This document shows positions 30,301 through 38,717 of a stretch of 64,000 nt of DNA, in pieces. Under the pieces are notes generated by a model. That model ran no database searches and had not been told where the DNA came from. It saw only the letters and a list, made by a program, of their open reading frames with translations. Position 1 is the stretch's first letter. Each line of letters begins with the position of its first letter. The DNA is from Garcia nutans (taxonomy: Eukaryota > Streptophyta > Magnoliopsida > Malpighiales > Euphorbiaceae): assembly GCA_947685225.1 (NCBI GenBank), contig CANTUV010000007.1, positions 10,126,501 through 10,190,500 on the forward strand, in the 5' to 3' direction. The position numbers were made by a program, and so were the translations under genes.

Positions 30301-33300
30301 CAAGAATTTTAGTGCCATTGCAGCACCTATAATAGAGTACTAGAAGAAAGGGAAGTTCGATTAGGGAAAAGAAGCAGAGAGCATCTTCACACTAAAAGAG
30401 AAGGTGTGCACTGTACCTATTCTTGCGTTGCCCGATTTCGATAAGCTATGTGCCAATGGAGTTGGAGTGGAGCTTTTTTATTCCAAGAGAGAAGACTAGT
30501 CCCATACTAAGTGACGCATAGAGAAAATAAAGCATTTATGACAAAAGATTCTATTTGGTTGTGTGCACTCGTAAGACATGGGAGCATTACTTATTGTGAA
30601 AAGAGTTCATTCTATATTATGATCATGAAGCCTTAAAGTATCTAAATAGCCAAAAACATATTAGCAAGGGCATGTATGCAATATGGTGTCAGTTCTTACT
30701 GAGGTTCTCTTTTCGGCTAAAGCCCAAATCTAGAATTCAAAATCAAATGTCAGATGCTTTAAGTAGGTGTGGTGCTTGTTTCGACTTTGAGTCATGAGAT
30801 TGTTGGGTTTGGACAACTAAAAGAATAATATGTTGAAGATGGAGATTTTGGTGATACTTGGAGAAGGTGTATTCAAGGACATCTGGTTGATGAATTCTGC
30901 TTACTCGATGGATATTTAACGTATAGGAATCGACTTTGCTTCCTTGAACCTCATTAGGAGAGAAGGTTATACAAGATTCATATAGAGGAGGTTTGGCAGG
31001 ATATTTAGGCTGAGATAAGATGATTACTGTGATTAAAGAAAGGTACTATTGGCCTCAACTAAGGAGGGATGTGACCAGATTTATTTTTAAATATTTTACA
31101 TGTCAATTTTTAAAGGGACACTCACAAAATATTTGTTTATATATGTCTTTACTTGTACCTAATAATTTTTGGGAAGACTTATCTATGAATTTTATGTTAG
31201 GCTTACCACAAATGCAAAGAGGAGTGGATTTTGTTTTTGTTATTGTTGATAGTTATTTCCAAAATGGCGCACTTTATCCCTTGTCGCAAAATGTTGGACG
31301 TTCATATTGCAAGACTCTTCTTCAAAGAGGTAGTACATTTACATGATGTGTCAAAATTCATCACTTTTGACTGTAATAGCAAGTTCTTGGGTTATTTTTG
31401 GAGGACTTTGTGGAAACTTTTTTATTCATCCTTGAATTTCAGTAGTACTGCTCATCTAGAAAGTGATGGTCAAACAAAGACTATGAATTGTACATTGGGC
31501 AACTTGATTTGTGGCATCTGTGGGAGGAAACCTAAGCAGTGAGACGTGGAATTATCCCATACTGAATTTGTTTATAATAGTATTGTCCATAGTGTTATTG
31601 GGAGATCACCATTTTCGATAGTCTACACTAAGGTATAACAACATGCACTTGACTTGGCACATTCATCAAAAAATGCAACCAAAAGTGAGGTTGCCAAGCA
31701 TGTTGCAAAGTAAATTGTTGATATTGAAAAAGAAGTTCGGTTAAAAGTCGTGGCAGCCCATACCAAATATAAGAAAGCAGTAGATAAACACAAACATAAG
31801 CAAGTATTTTCAATTGGAGATCAAGTAATGAAATTCCTATGATGTAAGCGATTTCCAGTGGGTTCCTATAACAAAATATAACCGAGGAATCATGGTCCTT
31901 ATACCTTCATTTAGAAAGTTAATGATAATGCATATATTGCTGATTTGCCAGAAGATATAGGCATTTCACGGACCTTTAACATTGTTGATTCATATCCGTT
32001 ATATCTTGATGATGCACTAATATATCTAAGCATTAATTTGCACTCAAGGTTGAGTTTTTCGCAAGTGGAGAAGACTGACGCAAAGCATTTTAGTTCTATT
32101 TTCTCTAGGATTCCTATTCTATTCCTTCTAGGATGCTTATTTGTCTAATTCTATTCCTTTATACATTTTTATTTGTTTAATTCTATTTCTCTTAGGATTC
32201 TTATTTATTTCCCTTAAGATTCTTATTTATTTATACCTATAAATGTCCCTTCTTAAGTTCTATATTCATTCATAATTTAAAGAAACCCTTCGGAAGTTTT
32301 CTTTTCTCAACCACTTGTGTGTATGAGATTGTTAGCTTATGTTGCGTCGACCTTGGCTCAGTTTTACATGTAAATACCCAATATATAATAGTTTCTAAGA
32401 ATCAAATTTTGGTAGCGGTTATTGTCTGTCTTATGAACTATGAATCTTATGTTAAATGTGTTAGTTACACTAGTTTCTTCCATGTCTTCATCAGTGAGGG
32501 TTCGTTAAAGTGAATTAGTACCAGATTTACTAGAATCTAATGCTTAAATTATTTTTATCTTGTCCTTAATAATGAGGAAGTTAACGTATGCTAAGGCTGT
32601 TGATTCACAGGAGAAGGTGTGAGATTGCAGAGAAGCTTGTGGAGAAGAACTTTGATTTGGCTTTTCAATTAATTTACGAATTTAATCTTCCAGGTAGCTT
32701 GTTGTATGATGACTCATTTTCATCTAGCATTTATCACATGGTAATATAGCTTGTGGTTTGTTTGAAATATTTAGACACTAATATTTGCATCTTGTAGCTG
32801 TTGACATATATGCTGGTGTCGCTGCATCTCTTGCTGAGAGAAAAAAGGGGAGCCAGTTGACAGAATTCTTTAGAAACATAAAGGGAACCATAGATGATGA
32901 TGATTGGGATCAGGTAATACAATCTATATTGAATTCTGGCATACAAGGCATAAGTTAAGCATATCTTTTTTGAAGAGTGCATTTTAGTTGGTAGGGAACA
33001 TGTATGATTTAAATAGCATTTAATGGATGAAAGTAGTTGAGTCATTCTAATCACTAAACTAACTTCATACAAGTTGCATTTGTTTATCATATTTGATGTT
33101 GCATATGATTCAGAGTAAAATATTGCATATGATTTGTACATGTGTTGTGAGGATATAGACTTCTAAAAATATAACAAAAATTTAACCCGATTGTATGAAT
33201 GTACTTAAAATTTCACTTGTTGGTAGTTTAAATTCACCATCAACATAATCTTCATCTGAAATCTTGTTTGGTATCTATTCAATGAGTTCACCCATTTCTA

Positions 33301-36300
33301 GAAAATCTATGTATCGGAAATTCCAAGTCTAACTAAACGTCTAACTAAACATATTCAGATCCTCATCTCCAAACATATCTGCTCGTTTTACAATTTTATG
33401 ATTTACAATGATAAAGAAAAAATTCATAAGAATTTTTTTTTGAGGTTATGTGAAAAACTGTTATAATAGGTTCACCTTTTATCTTGCCCTTTCCCCCATC
33501 ATGAGTATGCGCCAGATTAATGAAATTGGGAGGACTGGTAACCTTGCATATCCTCAACCTTTTCTTTAGCGCAAGTACTTCTCTTCAATTGATTCCTAAA
33601 GCTCATAGTACTCCAGTACTAGAGTGATACATTGCATTCACTCACCAGAATGGATTTTGATGGATACGAGACACCATCCATGAAAAAGAGTTTGTGAACT
33701 AAGTTTACTGCTGGATAGTAATCAGAAATTGTAATTTTGAATACAAAAAACATGGGTGTGTGCTTAAGATGTCAAGGAAAGAATTGATAAATCTGGTAAC
33801 ATGTCACTTAACCTAAATCATTTCTCTGTCCAAAATACCTGTGCCTTCCATTTCACTTTGTTCTTGATAATAGAATTATTTTCATGTATTTCTTTTATCA
33901 TTTAACTTTCTGTTTTACAAGGTTTCTCGATTTACATGTAGTAACTTTTTTTGCTTTGATAAAAATTAAATATTATGTGTAGGTCTTGGGGGCTGCTATA
34001 AATGTATATGCAAATAAACACAAAGAGCGCCCTGATCGCCTAATTGACATGTTAACCAGTAGTCACAGGTAATATTTCTGTTTAGTTTTATTATATTTCT
34101 GAATTAATCTTGAATCAATTTGGAAAAATAGGATAACTTATTTGGAATAAAAATAAGCATGAATTACTGGCGCTACTCTTGAAGAAGATTATAGAGAGTT
34201 GATTTAGATATGGTTGTGACTTTCTAAGTTTCTATGTTGTGCATCCTTGCACCTGCAGCTTGATTCTGGATTGCCATGCAATTTATGTTCACTAGTGGTA
34301 TTAAATATCGGGGAAATGGTGTTAAATATGGGGGAAGACAACGACAATCTTACTTCCTCCCACCCCATCCTTGCCATCTATGCCTTCCAGCCCTCCTCCC
34401 TGAAACAAAAAATAAAATAAATAAATAAGTTATCATCGCAGCAACAATTGATTGCTTTTTGAATTATATCCTTGGACCAAAAATAGATTTCATACAGTGC
34501 ATTTTTTTCTAATGTAAATTATTCTTGCCAAAAGATACCAGATCAACCTTGTTGTCTATCTAAGCCAAGGTGTTCAGACTTACCTACTATTTCTTAGCAG
34601 ATGCTAAATGGATATGCAGCTACTCAGCCCATTTTTCATTTGCCTCATAGACTTCTTTTTCTATATGCTCTCTTTATTCAATTTTTGCAATAATTATCTA
34701 GCAATAGTGGATTCCATTGTGAGGTGCAACTTGCTTGATCTAGGGTATTTACACGTGATGTTTGTTTCCAGTGTCAGCTGTTCCATCCAATGTACACAAT
34801 GCAACATTAGCATCCAGGCCCAATAACTAATATTTGAGAATGGTGTGCACAATATAGTATGATATATTACTTTCATCTTCAGTTGACTTACAATACAGAT
34901 TCCTGTTCTTTCTTGTCTCGTCAATGCAGGAAGGTGCTGGCCTGTGTTGTCTGCGGTCGTCTAAAAAGTGCATTTCAGATAGCTTCTCGAAGTGGAAGTG
35001 TGGCTGATGTTCAATATGTGGCTCATCAGGTTACTCTTCTTGCCAGCTTAAGTTTTGCTTCAGGAATTTTTGTCACTATATATAACCCTAAATTCACAGA
35101 GTGAACTGAAACATTGATTAGATACATTCAAAATTTTGAAGAATAGGATTATATATGTGCATGTTGCTTTGCTGTGCCTTGTCAGGTCCTCTATTCTGGT
35201 GCCAAGATTTCTGTTTGCATTTGTTCATATTTCTGTTCCATATAGACAATATAACATATTTGGTTATTCAATTGCTGCTTAAAATGTACCCAAGAGACGG
35301 ACATATCACCTGGTTGATTGATCCAGGATTAAAGCTGGTTTATGCTGTACGCGTTTGCCTTGTGACAGCTAGGCTTGGAATTTCATGCCTTTATTTTATC
35401 TTTGTTTTTTATTATTTTTATTATTATTAAATTTATTTTGTTTTGGTCAAGTTTAATTTGTTACAATAGCATGCTTGTGTTGTTAATTAGTGCTGTTATT
35501 CTACTGTTTTCTTTCTGACACCAAATAAATATAGTTTGATTGTAAGATATATATAAGATGTTTTGGTTAAGTTGTGCAAGTATAGGTCATGAAATATCAC
35601 ATTTTGAAGTTGAAACTATTTCTATTCTTTCAATATTACATAGATTAATCACAAATGAGTTAGGGTTTTCCACTTGCATACGGGGATAGTTTCTTAGAAG
35701 TAGTAGGTCAGTGTGAAGTTGTTTTGGCATGGTGCCCTAGCTTGGGAGGATAAAGAGAATGAAAAGTAGTGAAGGGCCCAAAACGTCAAAACATGTGGCA
35801 CTGCAAGCCTTTTGGCAGAAGCTCGAGAGCAAACAAGCACTTCTAGCCTCAATAGCAAGTTTTGTTCTTTTAACAACTAATTTGTGTTGGTTCGTTGGAC
35901 TGCCTTGCCAAAGTGAGTATCTGGCATGTAATTTTGTGTGGAAAGGATGGTGGTACATATTTTGCTTGCCCCAATATGACAGTGACTGGAGCCTGTGGAT
36001 TGATGGTCCGCCTCCTCTTTCTGCAAGCAGAGGCGATTATGTAACAAGATGACTTTCAACTTGCCAAATATTATGAGATTAATCAATATGCAATGCAGAC
36101 ACTTGCGGGGCTGTCATGCCATAAATTTTAAATGGCTTGAAACAATAAGAAAGTTTTATGTTGTCTTAATTTACAGTTTTAAATATTTTAATTTGATTTT
36201 CCTACAGCTTTTTTGCACATAATATTTTCAAGAGTTTCTGTTCTAATGTACTTTGCCTACTGCTTTGCAGGCATTACATGCAAATGCACTACCAGTGCTT

Positions 36301-36336
36301 GATATGTGTAAACAGTGGTTAGCACAGTACATGTAA
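397..36336 (+). CDS. ZFYVE26: Spastizin/ZFYVE26-like (SPG15) protein, 5'-partial, 29 exons in window
   Basis: Exons: 397-815, 1135-1270, 1601-1696, 1787-1858, 2440-2577, 4466-4619, 4731-5098, 5872-6335, 6434-6778, 7413-7637, 8901-8991, 9201-9278, 9400-9690, 9788-9985, 10210-10698, 11148-11309, 11522-11851, 17213-17295, 17408-17512, 19311-19539, 19811-20170, 24646-24747, 25997-26140, 26941-27029, 32611-32693, 32798-32913, 33983-34068, 34930-35029, 36271-36336. All are GT-AG; the total of 5,619 nt reads open to TAA (1,872 aa). Recognition rests on the C-terminal half, where ERYSMAV (window residue ~1339) is followed by VWSAWG, as in animal spastizin. The helical, repeat-rich body has an acidic linker (~620-730) and a basic Ser/Arg-rich stretch (~1060-1120). 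In animals spastizin works with spatacsin and AP-5 in late-endosome/lysosome sorting; the same role in plants is inferred. I see no FYVE zinc finger in these exons. Roughly 500-600 N-terminal residues should lie left of the window. Exon ends are read by eye. Confidence 0.87.
2578..4465 (+). other. Long intron 5 of the ZFYVE26-like gene
   Basis: A 1.9-kb intron with no coding exon. From about 2,931 it holds a low-copy-looking sequence starting GTTTAATTACAAAAAATCCC, a style typical of non-autonomous plant DNA transposon ends. I could not find a matching inverted terminus, so no element is called. Confidence 0.4.
7212..7310 (+). repeat. (AAATAA)n microsatellite in intron 9
   Basis: About 99 bp of near-perfect TAAAAA hexanucleotide repeats, the first few units varied by a G (AAAGTA). 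It lies in the intron before the exon at 7,413. Long open frames through it on both strands are artefacts of its composition. Confidence 0.95.
7638..8900 (+). other. Intron 10 of the ZFYVE26-like gene
   Basis: A 1.26-kb AT-rich intron with a short CT run near 7,770 and an (ATT)n microsatellite at 8,191-8,211. No exon or transposable element was recognised. Confidence 0.6.
11901..12111 (-). repeat. 3' LTR of the copia element
   Basis: 211 bp, TG...CA ends, direct repeat of 16,964-17,178. By eye the pair differs by about nine substitutions, a 3-bp indel and a 1-bp A-run change. Confidence 0.93.
12112..12119 (-). other. Polypurine tract of the copia element
   Basis: On the minus strand AAAGGGAG abuts the 3' LTR, which is the position expected for the plus-strand DNA primer. 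Confidence 0.75.
12204..16333 (-). pseudogene. Degenerate copia gag-pol
   Basis: It starts at ATG 16,333 (MADDKK...) and is broken by stops and frameshifts. Recognisable pieces are gag (about 15,606-16,333), protease plus spacer (14,922-15,488), integrase core with LRTDNGKEY and SAQNGAAKR (13,839-14,660), reverse transcriptase (about 12,480-13,700, motif YVND) and RNase H ending at 12,204 with DNKAAISIANNP. The protease active-site triplet reads N-S-G instead of D-S/T-G, and the RT metal-binding box reads YVND instead of YVDD, so both catalytic aspartates are lost as asparagine. Confidence 0.92.
16951..16963 (-). other. Primer binding site of the copia element
   Basis: Minus-strand TGGCATCAGAGAC lies immediately inside the 5' LTR. 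It matches the usual plant copia site complementary to initiator methionine tRNA (TGGTATCAGAGC type), with small changes. Confidence 0.85.
16964..17178 (-). repeat. 5' LTR of the copia element
   Basis: 215-bp partner of the LTR at 11,901-12,111, with the same TGTTAG and CCAACA termini. It is followed by the TATTG target duplication. Confidence 0.93.
17885..17956 (-). mobile_element. 5'-truncated Au-type SINE fragment in intron 19
   Basis: Read on the minus strand, the 72 bp run from a GGGTCCGACCCTTCCCC core through CCCCGCACATTGCGGG to GACTGCCTTTTT. That order and the T-rich end resemble the 3' part of the Au SINE family widespread in plants. The tRNA-like 5' part is absent. Assignment is from memory of the family, without alignment. 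Confidence 0.6.
17960..18011 (+). repeat. Perfect 26-bp tandem duplication
   Basis: Two identical, abutting copies of a unit starting TTTCTTATATTAGCATG, at 17,960-17,985 and 17,986-18,011. They lie 4 bp from the SINE fragment and inside intron 19. Confidence 0.95.
20644..20660. repeat. Target-site duplication, LINE 3' side
   Basis: TCGACTGGACATTTCCT matches 23,598-23,614 with one mismatch. The pair brackets the LINE. Confidence 0.88.
20661..23597 (-). mobile_element. RTE-clade LINE in intron 21, antisense to host gene
   Basis: A 2.94-kb non-LTR retrotransposon on the minus strand, flanked by a 17-bp target duplication. The 5' end encodes an apurinic-type endonuclease (GTWNIRSLTGK, then IQETK, SAYAPQVG, GGDLNG and RSQIDF). 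It is followed by reverse transcriptase pieces (GKACGPDVIPIEVWK, DFEKAYDRVPREVL, MFADDIVLIDET) and a short 3' region with CTCAAC repeats at 20,661-20,685. Endonuclease plus RT without an obvious RNase H, and the compact size, fit the RTE clade. The frame is broken in several places. The 5' end sits at or just inside the usual ORF start, so little is missing. Confidence 0.92.
21017..23609 (-). pseudogene. Degenerate LINE endonuclease-reverse transcriptase ORF
   Basis: Reading pieces in order on the minus strand are 23,424-23,609 and 22,845-23,381 (endonuclease), 22,570-22,848 and 22,330-22,512 (linker), 21,890-22,135 and 21,686-21,880 (RT fingers/palm), and 21,017-21,640 (RT with the FADD box and a C-terminal part). 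Stops and frameshifts separate them, so no functional enzyme can be made. The first ATG falls in the target duplication and is probably not the original start. Confidence 0.9.
23598..23614. repeat. Target-site duplication, LINE 5' side
   Basis: TCGACTGAACATTTCCT, the partner of 20,644-20,660. Confidence 0.88.
23749..23770. repeat. (GGGA)n microsatellite
   Basis: Five to six GGGA/GGAG units in intron 21, downstream of the LINE. Confidence 0.9.
24748..25996 (+). other. Intron 22 of the ZFYVE26-like gene
   Basis: A 1.25-kb AT-rich intron. I see a short direct duplication (ATTTGATGCTTAC, near 25,536-25,560) and no exon or element. Confidence 0.55.
27118..27437 (+). repeat. 5' LTR of the gypsy element
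   Basis: It begins TGACTCGG and ends GCGTCA. It shares TCTAGGATTC, GGATGCTTATTTGT, TATTCATTCATAA and GAAGTTTTCTT blocks in order with 32,076-32,349. It is longer because of a tandem duplication near 27,325-27,390 and an AT insertion near its start. Confidence 0.7.
27440..27450 (+). other. Primer binding site of the gypsy element
   Basis: TGGTATTAGAG starts 3 bp after the LTR end. It matches the Met-tRNA type site with one change. Confidence 0.65.
27452..32030 (+). pseudogene. Degenerate gypsy gag-pol
   Basis: Gag-like capsid sequence (MERFFDYMETTPE, then GASTWWDRVQ) lies at 27,920-28,120. RT motifs lie at 29,681-29,887 and about 30,020-30,055. The RNase H region is about 30,480-30,790, and the integrase zinc-finger/core region is about 31,020-31,600 (RYYWPQLRRDV; WEDLSMNFMLGLP). 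A C-terminal tail, IADLPEDIGISRTFNIVDSY, sits near 31,940-32,000. Nonsense and frameshift changes occur in every domain. Confidence 0.88.
28679..28990 (+). repeat. 160-bp tandem duplication inside the gypsy element
   Basis: The segment starting GAGGTTTGTTGTGAAGCC at 28,679 recurs 160 bp later (28,839) with only a handful of differences through GTGCTATTAA. It duplicates the acidic linker between gag and pol. Confidence 0.92.
32076..32349 (+). repeat. 3' LTR of the gypsy element
   Basis: It begins TGACGCAAAG after a purine-rich AAGTGGAGAAGAC and ends TTGTTGCGTCG-like sequence matching the 5' LTR end. It is 274 bp against 320 bp for its partner. Confidence 0.7.
32914..33982 (+). other. Intron 26 of the ZFYVE26-like gene
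   Basis: A 1.07-kb intron of unremarkable AT-rich sequence. No exon or element was recognised. Confidence 0.55.
35030..36270 (+). other. Last intron of the ZFYVE26-like gene
   Basis: A 1.24-kb intron before the short terminal exon. A TTATT-rich tract lies near 35,405-35,440. Open frames near 35,700-36,050 have no recognisable protein and overlap on both strands. Confidence 0.55.
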
Positions 36337-36900
36337 TTTGTTGCTCAAGCAAAGAAATGACATTCAAGCTAGCATGGGCTGCTGTAATTGATTTGGAGAA
36401 ATTTGCAAACCTAAGGTTGATAAAAGCCAAATCCAGCATTGCTGTGGGAGATACAAAATTTCAAAGATTATCGCAAACAGCTGCAAGAATTTCAGTGGAA
36501 GCATTTCAAATGTGTTCCTTGGTATGTTTCATGAGATCTTCTATTGCTGCCACTGGTGAATTGGCCTGAGCCACCCGGCATTGTGATTGGCAATCATGTT
36601 CAGAGAATATGCAGGAAAAGAATTATCACAAGGCTTGCCAAAATTTACATTTAAGCTGATCAAGATTCTGTACAGAAAGCTTATAAAAGAGATTCAATTG
36701 GAGACCTTTTGGATAGAGGAGATCACAGTGCTGCAACAGCAAGTAGAATTGATGGCACGACTTCCTGCTTGTTGCAGAGCTGATATTGAGGAGTTGTTTT
36801 GGATGTAAGATACACATATAATACTGAAAGAGCTTCTGATTTTTTTTTTTTAACTTTGATTGGGTTTTTTTATTATTTGTTGTAGTAATTAGTTGTCTGA
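36337..36900 (+). other. Probable 3' UTR of the ZFYVE26-like gene
   Basis: The sequence after the TAA keeps exon-like composition to about 36,830, then turns into T-rich and AT-rich DNA. The poly(A) site is not defined by a clear AATAAA. Short open frames here have no recognisable product. Confidence 0.5.
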
Positions 36901-37379
36901 GCTTCCGAGAGTAAATGGGCTGTTACCAAAGTTAAAAAGTGTTTTCAGTTTTTCTTGTACGTGTCTTCCTTGTTTTGTTAATGCCCAAAATGGCGAAAAT
37001 TAGTGTTCTTACTCTCCAGTTACATGACCAAACTTCTAACAAGATGAGGTATAAAAATAAAATATATTATTATTTTCAGGTTTGACCGTTCCTTATAATA
37101 TTGTTATATGAGAACATGATAAGATATCAATAATTTTCAATATTTTCTCTTTTTTTTTATCTGTGCATCGATTTTTTTTTAATTACATATAGATTTTAAA
37201 AAAAATTGACAAGGCATTTGACTACTAATTATATATCAGTTTATTTATTTAAGGAAAATAAAGGATCAAGATTGTTGATCATCTGAATTACAATAGTATA
37301 TGTTAAGGTTCATGATATTCCATCTGAACTTCATATATATATATATATATATATATATTGCAGTGTCAAATTACTAAAT

Positions 37380-37465
37380 AATCTGTTGGGTCTTGCTTAA
37401 CCCTAGGGGAAGGTAGGGGTTCGATTCTTAAAAATATATATCGAATTTTTTTAAATAAAAAAAAA
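37380..37465 (+). mobile_element. Short SINE-like insertion with A-rich tail
   Basis: An 86-bp sequence with a pol III B-box-like GGTTCGATTC and a terminal A-rich tail. It is flanked by the 8-bp direct repeat TACTAAAT (37,372-37,379 and 37,466-37,473). There is no convincing A box, so it may be a truncated SINE. Confidence 0.45.
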
Positions 37466-38422
37466 TACTAAATTCTATTGGTTACGTGTTTTCTACTAAT
37501 TTAATCATGCGTTACCCAAAACCCATAAATCAGCCGCAGAAAATGTCAACAAATTTTACAAGCCCTCCTCTGGCATTCTATTAATATATTCAATAGCTAA
37601 GAACGAGTCATTTGCTTAAAAATATAGAGTTAATTACGGAAAACACGGTGAAGAAGTTTGGTTTTTTTTAAATGTGTTGTGATTTTTTTTTTTCAATTAT
37701 ATGGAAGTGCTTTTTTTAAAATTTTTCAATGCTAATTTTTCTTCCTTTTTTTTGTATTTTTTGTATTTTAGTTTTTTAATTATATATATGTTTTCTTATT
37801 CATAAATAGTTTTTTTTATTTTTATCTTCTCATTATACATATAAATATATATATATATATAATATATTTATAACATATTTATAATACAAATAAAATAAGA
37901 AGTAACATATCTGTAATATATTTATAATATATCTACAGCATATATATTATAATTAATCAACAAATAAATATTAGAAGACATATTTATTATATATATTTTT
38001 TAATTAAGAAATATATAAATATTTTACAATATATAAATCTAAAATATAATATATACACAATATATATATGATATATCTATAACATATATACAACAAATCT
38101 AAAACATATAAAATTATGTTACGAAATGAAGTTTCTTATTTTTTTAAAAATTTTTTTATGAAATTATGTTATTTTCTCTTAAAGATTTTACAAAATAATA
38201 TTGAAAATAAACTTGATTTTTATATATTTTTTGAAAAATTTTATAATATATATCTAACATATCTATAACATATACAATTTGTAAAAATATGAGGATGTGA
38301 GGTATTTTTGTAATTTTAAAAAATTTTAAGGTATTTTTAAAATTTTTTTTATATCTACAGCATTTTTAAAAAAAAAAACTTTTATTTTTATAGTTAGTTT
38401 TATAAAAAGCCTTAAAATATAC

Positions 38423-38499
38423 ATGTATGATGTTCCTCTCATAACACTGCCCATAATTTCTATGTATGATGTTCCTCTCATAACACTGCCATAATTTCT
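38423..38499. repeat. 38/39-bp tandem duplication
   Basis: A unit starting ATGTATGATGTTCCTCTCAT occurs at 38,423-38,461 and 38,462-38,499. The two copies differ by one C. Confidence 0.95.
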
Positions 38500-38548
38500 T
38501 ACTGAATTCAAATGTCAAAACAATAAATTAAATATCTTATTTAATATA

Positions 38549-38717
38549 TATTTTTTTTATATAAATCATCATCTCAGAGTCTAGTCGAGTAGGATCATAA
38601 GCCCGATAAATTTTTTCCTACCAAATTTTAATTTAATTATATAATCAGACAATCGAACTTGAAACTTTTATTTAAGCTAAAATAATCACTTACCAATTAA
38701 TCTATACGCTCGGTGGT
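38549..38717 (-). mobile_element. tRNA-derived SINE with target-site duplication
   Basis: On the minus strand the 169-bp element starts ACCACCGAGCG. It has an A box TAGATTAATTGG (38,693-38,704) and a B box AGTTCGATTG (38,650-38,659) 33 bp downstream, and it ends ...ATATAAAAAAAA. The flanks carry a 10-bp target duplication ATTTAATAYA (38,539-38,548 and 38,718-38,727, one mismatch). Box spacing, A-tail and TSD together define a SINE; the family is not recognised. Confidence 0.75.

Larger units (their letters stand above)
27118..32349 (+). mobile_element. Degenerate Ty3/gypsy LTR retrotransposon in intron 24, sense orientation
   Basis: An approximately 5.2-kb element in host orientation. It has diverged LTRs at 27,118-27,437 and 32,076-32,349 and a probable imperfect 5-bp target duplication (ATCTT 27,113-27,117; ACCTT 32,350-32,354). 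The internal order is primer site TGGTATTAGAG, gag, RT (RLFTKIDLKNGYHQI; YFDDILIYSK), RNase H and integrase, i.e. RT before integrase, which defines gypsy. Stops are frequent throughout. The 3' LTR ends in CG instead of CA, a single-base decay. Exact LTR ends are inferred from alignment by eye. Confidence 0.85.

Noticed and set aside
36315..36808. Two consecutive plus-strand frames after the spastizin-like stop
   Set aside because: They lie in the probable 3' UTR, start inside the terminal exon in another frame, and have no recognisable product.
37418..37427. GGTTCGATTC as part of a tRNA gene
   Set aside because: No acceptor stem, D-arm or anticodon arm can be folded around it. A short SINE-like insertion fits better.
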